A program made the position numbers and the translations under genes. Under the pieces are notes generated by a model. That model worked only from the letters and a program-made list of their open reading frames with translations, had not been told where the DNA came from and ran no database searches. This document shows, in pieces, positions 28,981 to 38,900 of a DNA stretch of 64,000 nt (the stretch's first letter is position 1; each line of letters starts with the position of its first letter). Source of the DNA: Shewanella aestuarii (lineage in GTDB: Bacteria > Pseudomonadota > Gammaproteobacteria > Enterobacterales > Shewanellaceae); assembly GCF_011765625.1 (NCBI RefSeq), contig NZ_CP050313.1:2724501-2788500 (forward strand), read 5' to 3'.

Positions 28981-29949
28981 CTAGTTGTGACTCAAAAGCT
29001 TTAGTGGTTCCAAATTTATCTTTTGCCCTGTAGATACAACAATTATATCAAATATATCCTCTGACGATGAATTTTCTAGAGGGTAAGTAAAACCAATGTA
29101 ACGTGACCGAGGAAAGACGGCTTTAGGAAAACTCGAAAAATAACTATTAGCATTTAGTTTCGCAATAGATTTACCATTCCTGATTAAATCAAGTACGACA
29201 TATTCGTCAGAACGATTGAAATATGCACATCCAGTTATGGAGTGATTATTTACTACAGCATAAGCATAAACCCATTCCTTACCATTTTTAAAATACTCTT
29301 TCCTTTGTAGAAACAAAGACAAGGCTTGTTGATAATACTCAATATCTCGATTTAATAGTTGTGTATACTTAACTATATCCTCGGAAGAAATATTACTTTC
29401 AGTCAATTTTTTTGAAACATTTACGTTTTCACGGTCTACGCTTAATTTAAGATTATTGCACTTATTTATCAAATCAATCGAATCGGCATAATATTCGGTA
29501 ATACCAACACAACCGATTAAAGGCAATGGCAAATAGTTTAAGTATATTGTTTGTATATTTACGTCATTTCGACTTAAAATAAAAGAATCTAAGTCCCCCT
29601 CATACCCCTTATGATTAACAAAGTGGTTATAGTGGGAAAGTAAATGTGATACGGGATTCCTTAGAAAGGTAAATATATTCCTAACCGATACAAAGTCAAT
29701 GTATTTTACCAATGGCACATGTCCACAAAGCCATTGCTGCCTAGAATTTAAGAAATTACATTTATATTGGTAAAAATCATTATGTTCATATATTAATCGC
29801 TTAATCTCAAAATTAGTACTTTTAGAGTTGATACCGTAATCTGAGTATACGCCATGCATTGATATGGCACTTCTAAAGCTAGTCCCAGCTGTTTTGGGAA
29901 TATGTATAAACAATGACTTTTGTGCTAACTTATATTTTTTAAAAAACAT
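28981..29949 (-). CDS. Sulfotransferase family protein
   Basis: The 322-aa protein carries the PAPS-binding loop SLFIHIPKTAGTSFRS near residue 12 and a TFLRNPVSHLLSHYNHFVNH block near residue 98 with the conserved Arg/Ser pair of the 3'-phosphate site. The C-terminal ~100 residues are strand-rich and unassigned. The frame can begin at a TTG at 29955, but the ATG at 29949 has AGG 7 nt before it, so I used that. It lies 12 bp upstream of the triple-fusion gene. It is preceded by a 273-bp AT-rich gap with no gene, where a promoter could lie. Acceptor sugar unknown. Confidence 0.82.
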   Translation of the reverse strand: MFFKKYKLAQKSLFIHIPKTAGTSFRSAISMHGVYSDYGINSKSTNFEIKRLIYEHNDFYQYKCNFLNSRQQWLCGHVPLVKYIDFVSVRNIFTFLRNPVSHLLSHYNHFVNHKGYEGDLDSFILSRNDVNIQTIYLNYLPLPLIGCVGITEYYADSIDLINKCNNLKLSVDRENVNVSKKLTESNISSEDIVKYTQLLNRDIEYYQQALSLFLQRKEYFKNGKEWVYAYAVVNNHSITGCAYFNRSDEYVVLDLIRNGKSIAKLNANSYFSSFPKAVFPRSRYIGFTYPLENSSSEDIFDIIVVSTGQKINLEPLKLLSHN

Positions 29950-30222
29950 TAACAAACCTGAATAAAATTAAATTACCATTCCAATTTAAAATTAAATATA
30001 GTTACCAATATCTAACCCTAATAAAATAAACAAATCTAAACCATTCTGAATATTGCTTGTTTGGGTGCGAAAACCAAATAACAAACCTCATTTTACACAA
30101 ATTAAAAATTTTCTATGTAAACGGGATTAATCTACAACTCATCAGTCAAAACTTTTAGGCGATTTTAACAATAAAACCTTGTATATGTACATTCTAACTT
30201 TACAACTTAAAAATATTAATAT

Positions 30223-32097
30223 TTAACCTAAAACTTTTAAACCTCTTTGTGAATCAATATATAATTTCTCACATTGAACCAACTCACTAGCATGCCTTAT
30301 TTTTACTAAATCAGTTTCTAATTTAGATAAACTTGGCTTTGAAAACTCTTTACAAGGCTTTTCGCTTGTCAAAATATCGTTTACCTTATTACCAACAACC
30401 GCACCATACACTTCATTTATAATCCTAAGGCTATTTAATGCTTTTAACGATAGTGAAGAGTTGACAGTCTGATTTTGCGAAACTTGATCAACAAGTACTT
30501 GTGAAGGAATATTAAGTACCTTAGCAACTGAAACAAGTAAATTTACTTTCATTTCCGCTTCGTATGAAAATATATAATTACTTTCTACGGCAGAAGCCAT
30601 ATAAATTAAATTCCGCCAAACAGGTAAGTCCTCTTGACTTGCAAAAACCTCTAAAGTTCGAAATTCACCATGCTTTCGTACAACTTGCGCCCAGTGAGAA
30701 GGATAATATGTTTTAGGTCTTCTAAAGTAACCAAAAACAACTAATTGAAAATTTAATTTCACACTAATTTGCTGAAACATATTCCAAACAGAATGATGTA
30801 AAACACCAAGCGATTCATCAGAAATTAAAACCGTATCACACTTTAATTCAAGTAAGTTGTTAAAAATAGATTCAACTTCAAAATTCAATTCAGAATATGG
30901 CTTTGTTGCCTGTCGAAAAACTCTCATTAGTAATTGACCATTTATATCGACATTTGATTTTGAAACATATCTGTTATTTTCGATTCCTGGGAAAACAATA
31001 CCATATCTTGTAAGAAGACTAGATTTACCATTCAAATTGTGTTGTATAAAACTACTTCCAGTTTTTGGTGAACCACAATGTATTACAATTTTTCTCTTAT
31101 TATTCACTTTATTTATTTCCATTAAGTGTGCAAGACTAAACCCACACTCTTCATTGACTAAAGCATTAAGTTCATCATAATCTGCGAGTTTATTCATAGA
31201 AATGATATCATCAACCGTAAACTTAAGGCAACACGAATCATTATAACTTAATTGAACACTTTTAAGTTGAGGCAGGCGTTGAGACATCCAACATATATCT
31301 TCTTGAATAGCTTCGATACCAACATTTACAATATTTTTACTTAATTTAAATTTATTACCCTTTAAATTAGATAATATTCTTTCTAATTTTAGAGTATAGG
31401 CATTGTTAATTTTTATATCTTTCCTAGCAGCCTGATAAGAATGGAGAAATTTAACAGCAACACTACTCAAAGATTTATTAACAGATTTTGACTCTGTATA
31501 TGGTAAATTATATCGATTGCAAAAATCCTCCACAACACTCTTACCATCGGCAATTAAACTCGTATAATCAACATACACGACATTACCAAAGATCTCTTCA
31601 AATTTTTCAAATCTGCTACGATACTTGGGAAATAATGATAAAGTACTAGGTGAAATATAATCTGTTTTCAACTTCTGTTGAAAAGCTGATTCAGCAAAAG
31701 AAATTGGTTCTCTAACATATGCTATGACTTCAACATGTTTTACATACTTATTGATTAGTTCTTTTACTTTAATTAAATCATTACTTTCTAAACCGGATAA
31801 ATCTTCCGCAGAAAAAATAATCACAGAATATTCACGACTAAGCTCTGATTCGATTCGCTCTAAATTTATAGCCCTATAATTCTTAAAATCTACGTCACTG
31901 TGGCCACGCTTAGTATAGTACGGATGAGTATGAATATCAGATTTAAATGCATAACTGAAAGCCCCAGAATGATTACTTGTCCCGAGGTCAGCGTAAACAA
32001 TACCTTCGCCTAAATCATTACGTCCTTCAAAGAGGCATTTTTGGATTGAAGATGACCCAGTCTTGTGCATCCCGATATGCAATATACACTTTTTCAT
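30223..32097 (-). CDS. Protein with two sulfotransferase-like domains
   Basis: This 624-aa protein has two tandem sulfotransferase-like halves. Each starts with a PAPS-loop-like motif: ILHIGMHKTGSSSIQK near residue 5 and IVIHCGSPKTGSSFIQHN near residue 334. Each also has later Arg/Ser blocks (VIAYVREPISFAESAFQQ; FGYFRRPKTYYPSHW). The halves are only distantly alike, so the duplication is old. The frame opens at 32133 but the ATG at 32097 follows AGGAAG at normal spacing, so I placed the start there; this leaves a 29-nt gap to the GT4-RgpF gene. The protein could sulfate two sites, or one half could be inactive. Confidence 0.8.
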   Translation of the reverse strand: MKKCILHIGMHKTGSSSIQKCLFEGRNDLGEGIVYADLGTSNHSGAFSYAFKSDIHTHPYYTKRGHSDVDFKNYRAINLERIESELSREYSVIIFSAEDLSGLESNDLIKVKELINKYVKHVEVIAYVREPISFAESAFQQKLKTDYISPSTLSLFPKYRSRFEKFEEIFGNVVYVDYTSLIADGKSVVEDFCNRYNLPYTESKSVNKSLSSVAVKFLHSYQAARKDIKINNAYTLKLERILSNLKGNKFKLSKNIVNVGIEAIQEDICWMSQRLPQLKSVQLSYNDSCCLKFTVDDIISMNKLADYDELNALVNEECGFSLAHLMEINKVNNKRKIVIHCGSPKTGSSFIQHNLNGKSSLLTRYGIVFPGIENNRYVSKSNVDINGQLLMRVFRQATKPYSELNFEVESIFNNLLELKCDTVLISDESLGVLHHSVWNMFQQISVKLNFQLVVFGYFRRPKTYYPSHWAQVVRKHGEFRTLEVFASQEDLPVWRNLIYMASAVESNYIFSYEAEMKVNLLVSVAKVLNIPSQVLVDQVSQNQTVNSSLSLKALNSLRIINEVYGAVVGNKVNDILTSEKPCKEFSKPSLSKLETDLVKIRHASELVQCEKLYIDSQRGLKVLG

Positions 32098-32126
32098 TTT
32101 ACTTCCTAAATTAAAAAAAAGATTAA

Positions 32127-35100
32127 CTACCAATTAGCAGCTTCAGTAAAAACAGTGACAAATTTAGTATTATTAACACTCAGAATCTTAGGTAATACTC
32201 TTTCAATTGCATGTAGATAACTGCCATCATAGGGTACTGGTTCAGGAATCTTATAAAATCGTTCTTCAAGCCTTGTTAAAGGTTCTAACGAATCAGTTTT
32301 AGCCCAAAACATCGTACCTAATGGATAATTAAAGCAATATGGTGACTCGCTAACATTAAGCGCTATTAGCAAATCTTCGATAAAATTCGTATTGGCTCCA
32401 TTATCAACACAATGCCGGTCTTCAGCAAATACTAAACCAACATTTTCATTATTAAATTGACTTAAAGTTTTTAGAGCATGTTCCTTTTTACCAATAAGCG
32501 TATTTAAAAGGAACATTCGCCATCGTTCTCCCATATCACCATTCACTGCGGATGACTTTTTGGAATGAAAGTGTCCAACAACCTTATAATGACTTGATAA
32601 GATATTTTCTTTTAACAACTTGATAAACGGTGCAATATCACGACCTAGATTAGGCACTTGAAATAAAGAGAGCTTCCTACAACCACAATTTTTTAAAGCT
32701 AATTTAATACTCGCTTCATCACACTTATTTATGTGTGTAATAAAAACATCAAAATGCCCCGGTAAATTACTTAAGTACTTGGCAAACTCATCTACTAAAT
32801 CAGTATAGTAAAGATGAATATGCACTGCATATACAAAATCTACCACAGAGGCAACATCACCTTTGTCTAAATTAACGACCATATGTGTGATTGTATCACC
32901 TCGCTTAAAGGCTTCTAATAATGGTGCAGATTGAAGTTCATTTGATTCATTAACCCAAGTATTTTCATTAAAACCTGGTGCAGGATTATATTGATGTATC
33001 CCCTTACATGCTCGTGTTACATATTCATTAATAGCTCTTTCAACTTTTACATAAGGATTGTAGAATTTTGGTTGAAAAGCACCAGTGGCCTTAAGCTTTT
33101 CTATTTGTTCCACAACTTTAGACTGAAATTTTTTAGCTTCCTGCAATTGGTTTAAAATAAATTCTTTATAATCATAAAAACATAATTTTTCTTTAGAAAT
33201 TGTAACATTACGCCCTTTTAAACAGTTAATATTATTTAAATATTTAGATACATCTTGAGAAAATGCTTCAATATCAAGATAAGGGCTTATTGTAGCATTG
33301 GCGTTATTATGTTTTAAAAACTCCGCGCACCCAGTACTTTTATCAAAGCAAGCAATATGAACATCCGCTTTTAACGCATCAATCACCACATTAGGAAAAG
33401 GATCCAGCCTTGAAGTCATACAAAACACATCAGTGAGTTTAAGTATGTTATCCAAATTCCTTTGATGACCTAAAAATACTATATCATCTTCAAGACCTTG
33501 CAACGATATTTGAGTCTGAATCCAATTAGAGTAATTCAAATCAGTATCCGGATTATAGCCTTCACCTACCCAAACAAATTTACAAGGTTTACTGGTTAGT
33601 TCTTTAATTCTTTTTGCTGCAGATATAAATAAATCAACACCTTTTCTTACTTGTACATAACCCGCACCGATTAATAGATGTTCATCACCATTCAAGTTAA
33701 TAATATTTTTTAGTTGTTCAACAGAATCTATATTACCATGTCCTTCTGGAATAAATGGTAAAGCACCTTGTGGCTGGATAAGTATATTGTTTGGTGTAGC
33801 TTTTACAACTCGAGAGCTAAATTCTTTTAGCATTGATTCTTTAAGCACCTGTGCAGGAACTACAACTCTATCAGCAAATAGTACAGTATTACTTATTTTA
33901 CCTACAGGCTTACTATACTCGGCAAATTCATGGACTAAAGCAACGGATGGTATCCCCATGTCGTTAGCAGCTTCCAATACATTAACTGTTTCAACAGAGT
34001 TACAAACAATGCCATCAATTACTCCAAAATGATTACTAATATGCTCTATCGCTTTTTTAACCAATGTTGCACCGACAAATCCAAAACCAGACATGCTCGC
34101 AACACAGTTTTTTTCAAAAGCTTCATGTAGTTGTTTTTTGTTCAAAATGAAGTTTATTAGGTTACATTCGCTGAGTATTTCACACCCTAAATTAAAGCCA
34201 ACTAAAGGTGCTCCCGTCGACGAAGATTCATGATTGGCTATAATGTAAGTGGGCTTTGCTTTGTCGAACTCGACTTTACCTTTTTTAAAATATTTATCTG
34301 CCTTGAAGTAGGCCATTCTTCCTTCGGCCTTACCATGCATAACATAATGACGTAAAGGACTAATTTTTGCTTTTTTAATGTCGGGATATAACTCTAAGTA
34401 GAGAGACGAATCAAAAAAACCTGGAATTTTTAAAGGCATTATATTCTCATTTTTAAGATAATGTGCAATTGGTTCATCATTCGTATTAGCAAGGTGATTT
34501 TCAATATTGTACAAAGACCAATCAATTTCCTCCTTTTTTAAAAGTTCTGAAAATTCCGCGTTTTTATCATGAGCTTTAGTTAAATTATTACCTATATCTT
34601 TGGATATTTTTTTTATTCTTAGCCCTGTACGCCCTTCCTTTTTACCATGAAGAATATAATGCACAAGTGGGTTTTTATTACTCTTACGTACATCAAGGTT
34701 TTCAGATAAATAAAAACCAGTATCAAAGACACCTTCAATCACAGGTTTATATTTTCTCCAATACCTAACGTAATGTGCAATAGCTTCATCTCTAGAAGTT
34801 AAACCATTATTTTTAATATAGTCTTCAAAGTTAATTCCTGAATCTTTTAACAAGCAGAAGTCATAGTCAATTTCATCATTTATTACCTCAGCACCATCAG
34901 ATAATTCTTCTACTAAAGACATTTCGGCTTTTTCATCCATTTGAGTGGGCACACTAAATGGCAGTCTATTTTCATCAATCCCACACTTAAAATAGTGTAA
35001 GAGCGGGTTTACTTTGCTATTTCTTACATCTTTATATTGATTCAAATAGAAAGAAACATCAAATACACCATTAATAACTAAAGGTAATTTCCTGACATTT

Positions 35101-35234
35101 AGTACAAAATAAACTTCAGGCTCTAACTTTGAATCTATGTTGTTAAACTTATAAAAATCAGTCCAATCAATACCTAGTTTTTTTATCTCTCTTAACTCTT
35201 TTCGTAACTTCGGATTAAGCCAGACCTTTAACAT
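32127..35234 (-). CDS. Multidomain GT4 glycosyltransferase with RgpF-like domain
   Basis: This 1035-aa protein joins several parts. The N-terminal ~310 residues hold three copies of a ~40-residue motif, GxFDxSxYLxxxxDVRxxxxNPLxHYxxxGxxEGR (about residues 53-93, 165-203, 269-309), often seen before glycosyltransferase domains in marine bacteria. Residues ~325-720 are a GT-B glycosyltransferase (GT4), with the HEFAEYSKP block and VFCMTSRLDPFPNVVIDALKA near the nucleotide-sugar site. Residues ~790-1035 resemble rhamnan synthesis protein RgpF: HIHLYYTDL, PNLGRDIAPFI and VGHFHSKKS. RgpF supports a rhamnose product, in line with the rml genes directly upstream. Confidence 0.85.
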   Translation of the reverse strand: MLKVWLNPKLRKELREIKKLGIDWTDFYKFNNIDSKLEPEVYFVLNVRKLPLVINGVFDVSFYLNQYKDVRNSKVNPLLHYFKCGIDENRLPFSVPTQMDEKAEMSLVEELSDGAEVINDEIDYDFCLLKDSGINFEDYIKNNGLTSRDEAIAHYVRYWRKYKPVIEGVFDTGFYLSENLDVRKSNKNPLVHYILHGKKEGRTGLRIKKISKDIGNNLTKAHDKNAEFSELLKKEEIDWSLYNIENHLANTNDEPIAHYLKNENIMPLKIPGFFDSSLYLELYPDIKKAKISPLRHYVMHGKAEGRMAYFKADKYFKKGKVEFDKAKPTYIIANHESSSTGAPLVGFNLGCEILSECNLINFILNKKQLHEAFEKNCVASMSGFGFVGATLVKKAIEHISNHFGVIDGIVCNSVETVNVLEAANDMGIPSVALVHEFAEYSKPVGKISNTVLFADRVVVPAQVLKESMLKEFSSRVVKATPNNILIQPQGALPFIPEGHGNIDSVEQLKNIINLNGDEHLLIGAGYVQVRKGVDLFISAAKRIKELTSKPCKFVWVGEGYNPDTDLNYSNWIQTQISLQGLEDDIVFLGHQRNLDNILKLTDVFCMTSRLDPFPNVVIDALKADVHIACFDKSTGCAEFLKHNNANATISPYLDIEAFSQDVSKYLNNINCLKGRNVTISKEKLCFYDYKEFILNQLQEAKKFQSKVVEQIEKLKATGAFQPKFYNPYVKVERAINEYVTRACKGIHQYNPAPGFNENTWVNESNELQSAPLLEAFKRGDTITHMVVNLDKGDVASVVDFVYAVHIHLYYTDLVDEFAKYLSNLPGHFDVFITHINKCDEASIKLALKNCGCRKLSLFQVPNLGRDIAPFIKLLKENILSSHYKVVGHFHSKKSSAVNGDMGERWRMFLLNTLIGKKEHALKTLSQFNNENVGLVFAEDRHCVDNGANTNFIEDLLIALNVSESPYCFNYPLGTMFWAKTDSLEPLTRLEERFYKIPEPVPYDGSYLHAIERVLPKILSVNNTKFVTVFTEAANW

Positions 35235-36149
35235 TTAAGATTCCTTTCCATTATTTATTTTTGCGGCAAGATACTGTTTAACATCAAAAAAATCATCAAC
35301 TTTAATGCCAATAGATTTAATTGCGTTTATATCTAATTCATTAGTGATGACATCATAATCTGTAGGAAGACGATCAAAATGTCCTTCAAAAGTAGGGGAT
35401 ATTGATTTAACGTATTGCATTATTCCTTTAAGTGTAACGCTTTTTCCACTTGCAACATTAAATACGCTGTTTCCTGCTTCTGAACTTAAAGAGTGCTTCA
35501 GTAGCTCAATAATTATATAAGCCATATCACTGCAATGGATAAAATCCCTTGAATATGTATCATTATTAAACGTATGGAATTTACCTCCATTTCGAATAGT
35601 ACTGATTAGAACATCAATGAACCCATGATGAGTGAATTTTAGATTACCGTATGGATTAGCAACTCGTGCACAAATATAGTTAAAGTTTCCTTGGATTGAA
35701 GCCTTTTCTAAAATGGATTCTTCGATAACTTTTGCTTTGCCATACCAAGATTTCGGCTTGAGCCAGTCGCTTTCTAAAGAAGGTCTGCCATTATAATCGC
35801 CATACACTGTGCCACCTGAAGAAATATGTAACAAACTCTCTGTTTTTGCTTTGATTAAAATTAAATTTAACAGTTGCAAATTATCCCAAAATGTTTGAAA
35901 AACAGTTTTAGTATTTGACTCAAAGTCAGCAGGTTTAAACGAACCCATCGCATTTATTACGTGCGGATACTCATTAATTATTGCTGTAAATTTTTCTGTC
36001 TCATGTAATGATAAAGTTTTGATCCTAGTGTCTTTGTTAACACTTCTTGACACACCAATCCAATCTATGTTTCGTTTGTCTAGTTCAGTGGTTATGGCTG
36101 AACCAACAAATCCTGTTGCCCCGAGAACACAAACTTTAATTTCATTCAT
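35235..36149 (-). CDS. NAD-dependent epimerase/dehydratase (extended SDR)
   Basis: The 304-aa protein is an extended short-chain dehydrogenase: GATGFVGSA (Gly-rich nucleotide loop) near residue 8, HISSGGTVYG with the catalytic Ser, and WYGKAK with the YxxxK pair. The ARVANPYGN and DFIHCSDMA blocks are typical of nucleotide-sugar epimerases. Its start is the ATG at 36149; a GTG lies one codon earlier. It lies 49 bp downstream of rmlB and directly abuts the GT4-RgpF gene. It may make another sugar from a dTDP- or UDP-sugar. The substrate cannot be told from sequence. Confidence 0.88.
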   Translation of the reverse strand: MNEIKVCVLGATGFVGSAITTELDKRNIDWIGVSRSVNKDTRIKTLSLHETEKFTAIINEYPHVINAMGSFKPADFESNTKTVFQTFWDNLQLLNLILIKAKTESLLHISSGGTVYGDYNGRPSLESDWLKPKSWYGKAKVIEESILEKASIQGNFNYICARVANPYGNLKFTHHGFIDVLISTIRNGGKFHTFNNDTYSRDFIHCSDMAYIIIELLKHSLSSEAGNSVFNVASGKSVTLKGIMQYVKSISPTFEGHFDRLPTDYDVITNELDINAIKSIGIKVDDFFDVKQYLAAKINNGKES

Positions 36150-36198
36150 CACTGGTAATAAACCTTACTTTATTAAATAAACATTCATATGGAGAGTA

Positions 36199-37278
36199 TT
36201 ATTTTAATTCTGCCCACCATTTCTCATTATTTAAAAACCAATAAACCGTTTTTCGTATTCCAGTTTCAAAAGACTCAACAGGTTTATAACCTAATTCCAC
36301 TTGAGTTTTAGTAGCATCAATGGCATAACGTCTATCATGACCAGCCCTATCGTTCACATAGGTAATCAACTCTTCAGAATTAGCAAGGATAGCAGATTTT
36401 GCACTTGTAAAGTGTTTAGCCAACTTGACATCGCTTTTAAATGCTTCATCCATCAAATTACAGACAACTTTAACGATATCTATATTTGCCCATTCGTTAT
36501 GACCACCTATATTGTAATTTTCTCCAACTTTACCTTTGTTAAGTATTAACTCGATACCTCTTGCATGATCTTCAACATATAACCAATCACGAATCTGCTT
36601 ACCATCACCATAAATTGGTAATGGCTTATCTTCTAGGATATTAGTAATGATTAAAGGAATTAACTTTTCAGGAAAATGAAATGGTCCATAGTTATTTGAA
36701 CAATTTGAGGTTGTCACTTCTAAACCGTAGGTATGGTGATAAGCTCTGACTAAATGATCTGAGGCCGCTTTAGAGGCTGAATAAGGTGAGTTGGGTGCAT
36801 ATGCGGTAACTTCGGTAAAAGCAGGATCACTAGGACCTAAAGTACCATAAACCTCGTCGGTTGAAACATGATGGAAACGATGCTTTAGTGGCGCTTCACC
36901 TTTTGCTTTTGGCTCGTCAATCCAAACTTTTTTAGCAGCTTTTAATAAGCTGTAAGTACCGATTATATTTGTTTCGATAAAAGCATCTGGGCTGGTAATT
37001 GAACGGTCAACATGTGACTCAGCAGCAAAATGCACTAATGTATCAATACTATAATCTTTAAGAAGTTTTTCCACCAAAGGGGTATCGCAAATATCACCAT
37101 GCACAAATGTAAAGTTAGGGTTATTTTCAACTAGAGCCAAGCTTGCACGATTACCAGCATAGGTTAATGCATCTAAAACAACAACATTGTCATTGCAATG
37201 TGTTTTCAACCAATAATGTACGAAGTTTGCTCCAATAAAACCAGCACCGCCGGTCACGAGGATGTTCCGCTTGTTCAT
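36199..37278 (-). CDS. rmlB: dTDP-glucose 4,6-dehydratase RmlB
   Basis: RmlB removes water from dTDP-glucose in the second step of dTDP-L-rhamnose synthesis. The 359-aa protein opens with NILVTGGAGFIGANFVHYW, has the HVSTDEVYGTLG block with catalytic Thr-Asp-Glu, the YSASKAASDH YxxxK pair, and the SNNYGPFHFPEKLIP and IYGDGKQIRDWLYVEDH blocks diagnostic for RmlB. Its place after rmlA, rmlC and rmlD completes the pathway. Confidence 0.97.
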   Translation of the reverse strand: MNKRNILVTGGAGFIGANFVHYWLKTHCNDNVVVLDALTYAGNRASLALVENNPNFTFVHGDICDTPLVEKLLKDYSIDTLVHFAAESHVDRSITSPDAFIETNIIGTYSLLKAAKKVWIDEPKAKGEAPLKHRFHHVSTDEVYGTLGPSDPAFTEVTAYAPNSPYSASKAASDHLVRAYHHTYGLEVTTSNCSNNYGPFHFPEKLIPLIITNILEDKPLPIYGDGKQIRDWLYVEDHARGIELILNKGKVGENYNIGGHNEWANIDIVKVVCNLMDEAFKSDVKLAKHFTSAKSAILANSEELITYVNDRAGHDRRYAIDATKTQVELGYKPVESFETGIRKTVYWFLNNEKWWAELK

Positions 37279-37346
37279 TCAAATTTCCTATAAATCTGTT
37301 TACTGTATTGTTAGCAAATCGAGGTAAGCTCCAAGTGAACTCTTAT

Positions 37347-38243
37347 TTACGATATCTTTGCTAGTGACTTTATCATTAACTCAAGTTGCTGCTGCCAGTG
37401 CTTTGACTCTATCTTGCACAAGCTTTCAGCAGAGCTTTTATTTAACACACTATAACAAGGACGACTTGCTGGTGTAGGATAAGATTTCGCTTCTATCGGT
37501 TTAATCACGACATTTTTATTTAATAGTCCATGCTTATGTGCATATTCGTGAATAGCTACAGCGAAATCATACCATGAAGTCACACCAGCATCTGTCCAAT
37601 GCACAATTTGGCTTGCTTTAGTCGTACCTGAACTATTAGCGAAATACTCGTCAATAATCCCCCAAATCATTAATGCAAGGCCTCTAGCCCAGGTAGGCGT
37701 ACCAACTTGGTCATAAACAATACCAAGTTCATCGCGATCATTCATTAATCCGAGCATTGTTTTCACAAAGTTATTACCGTACTTTGAATAAACCCAAGCG
37801 GTCCTAACTATTACGGCGTTTGTCGGCATGCAGGTTAATAACTTCTGTTCACCTTTTAACTTCGAGTCACCATAAACACTAATAGGTGAAGGGACATCTT
37901 CCGGCGTGTAAGGTTTGAAATGGTTGCCATTGAACACAAAATCTGTGGACACATGAATAAGACCAATGCCCTTATCAGACGCTACTTGGGCCAGATTTTT
38001 TGTTCCTATGTCATTCACTGCATAGGCAGCTTTTTGCTCAGTTTCTGCTTTATCTACAGCTGTATAAGCAGCAGCGTTAATAATTATTACAGGTTTATGA
38101 GTTTCAACCATTAAAGCTACTTGGTCAAAAAGTGTGATATCTAATTCGTTAGAATCTAAAAAAACGGCTTGATAGCTAGATGGTAATGTATCCTGTAGCT
38201 CAGATGCTAGTTGACCACCTTTTCCAGTAATTAATATTTTCAT
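37347..38243 (-). CDS. rmlD: dTDP-4-dehydrorhamnose reductase RmlD
   Basis: RmlD makes dTDP-L-rhamnose by reducing the 4-keto group. The 298-aa protein has the GKGGQLASEL nucleotide loop, the INAAAYTAVDKAE block, the STDFVFNG block and the PISVYGDSKLKGEQ YxxxK motif. The WVYSKYGNNFVKTML block and PTWARGLA region are typical. The Gly-Lys-Gly-Gly loop is the usual RmlD form. Located between rmlC and rmlB. Confidence 0.96.
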   Translation of the reverse strand: MKILITGKGGQLASELQDTLPSSYQAVFLDSNELDITLFDQVALMVETHKPVIIINAAAYTAVDKAETEQKAAYAVNDIGTKNLAQVASDKGIGLIHVSTDFVFNGNHFKPYTPEDVPSPISVYGDSKLKGEQKLLTCMPTNAVIVRTAWVYSKYGNNFVKTMLGLMNDRDELGIVYDQVGTPTWARGLALMIWGIIDEYFANSSGTTKASQIVHWTDAGVTSWYDFAVAIHEYAHKHGLLNKNVVIKPIEAKSYPTPASRPCYSVLNKSSAESLCKIESKHWQQQLELMIKSLAKIS

Positions 38244-38279
38244 AAAGTTTTATTCATTTTTTTAATTAGTGACTGGAAT

Positions 38280-38825
38280 TTAAAATTTAGGCGCATCTGC
38301 AAAAGGTAAACCCACTTCATCTTTAGCTGACAGTAAAGGCGTAATATCATTCACTAATGGCCACTGGATGTTCACTGTAGGATCATTCCACTTCAAGGAC
38401 ACTTCAGCACTGGGGTTATAGATATCGGTGCATTTATAAACAAATTCAGCTGCGGCTGAGATCACATAAAATCCATGAGCAAACCCCTCTGGTACCCACA
38501 GTTGACGTTTGTTATCGGCAGATAATAACACACCCACCCAGTGACCAAATGTGGGGGAGGTTTTTCGCATATCAACGGCAACATCAAAAACTTCACCATT
38601 AATAACTCGAACTAACTTCCCTTGCGTATTTTCAGTTTGATAATGTAAACCTCGAAGGATCCCATGAGATGACTTACTATGGTTTTCTTGCACAAAATCC
38701 CTTTCACCACAATGTTCGTTGAACAATTTAGTTCGAAATGTTTCCATAAAAAAACCACGTTGGTCACCAAATACTTGTGGTTCAATTATTTTTACGTCAG
38801 GTATTACGGTATCGATGAACTTCAT
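38280..38825 (-). CDS. rmlC: dTDP-4-dehydrorhamnose 3,5-epimerase RmlC
   Basis: RmlC epimerises C3 and C5 of dTDP-4-keto-6-deoxyglucose. At 181 aa it is full length. DQRGFFMET, FVQENHSKSSHGILRGLHYQ (His catalytic residue), GKLVRVINGEVFDVAVDMR and WVPEGFAHGFYV are the family signatures. It lies 36 bp upstream of rmlD and follows rmlA by 75 bp. Confidence 0.97.
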   Translation of the reverse strand: MKFIDTVIPDVKIIEPQVFGDQRGFFMETFRTKLFNEHCGERDFVQENHSKSSHGILRGLHYQTENTQGKLVRVINGEVFDVAVDMRKTSPTFGHWVGVLLSADNKRQLWVPEGFAHGFYVISAAAEFVYKCTDIYNPSAEVSLKWNDPTVNIQWPLVNDITPLLSAKDEVGLPFADAPKF

Positions 38826-38900
38826 TTGTTTAAAATCTTCATAAGTGGATATTAAGAATAGTCTAATGCCATTTTGCTAGCCTAAAAGATGATAACAAAA

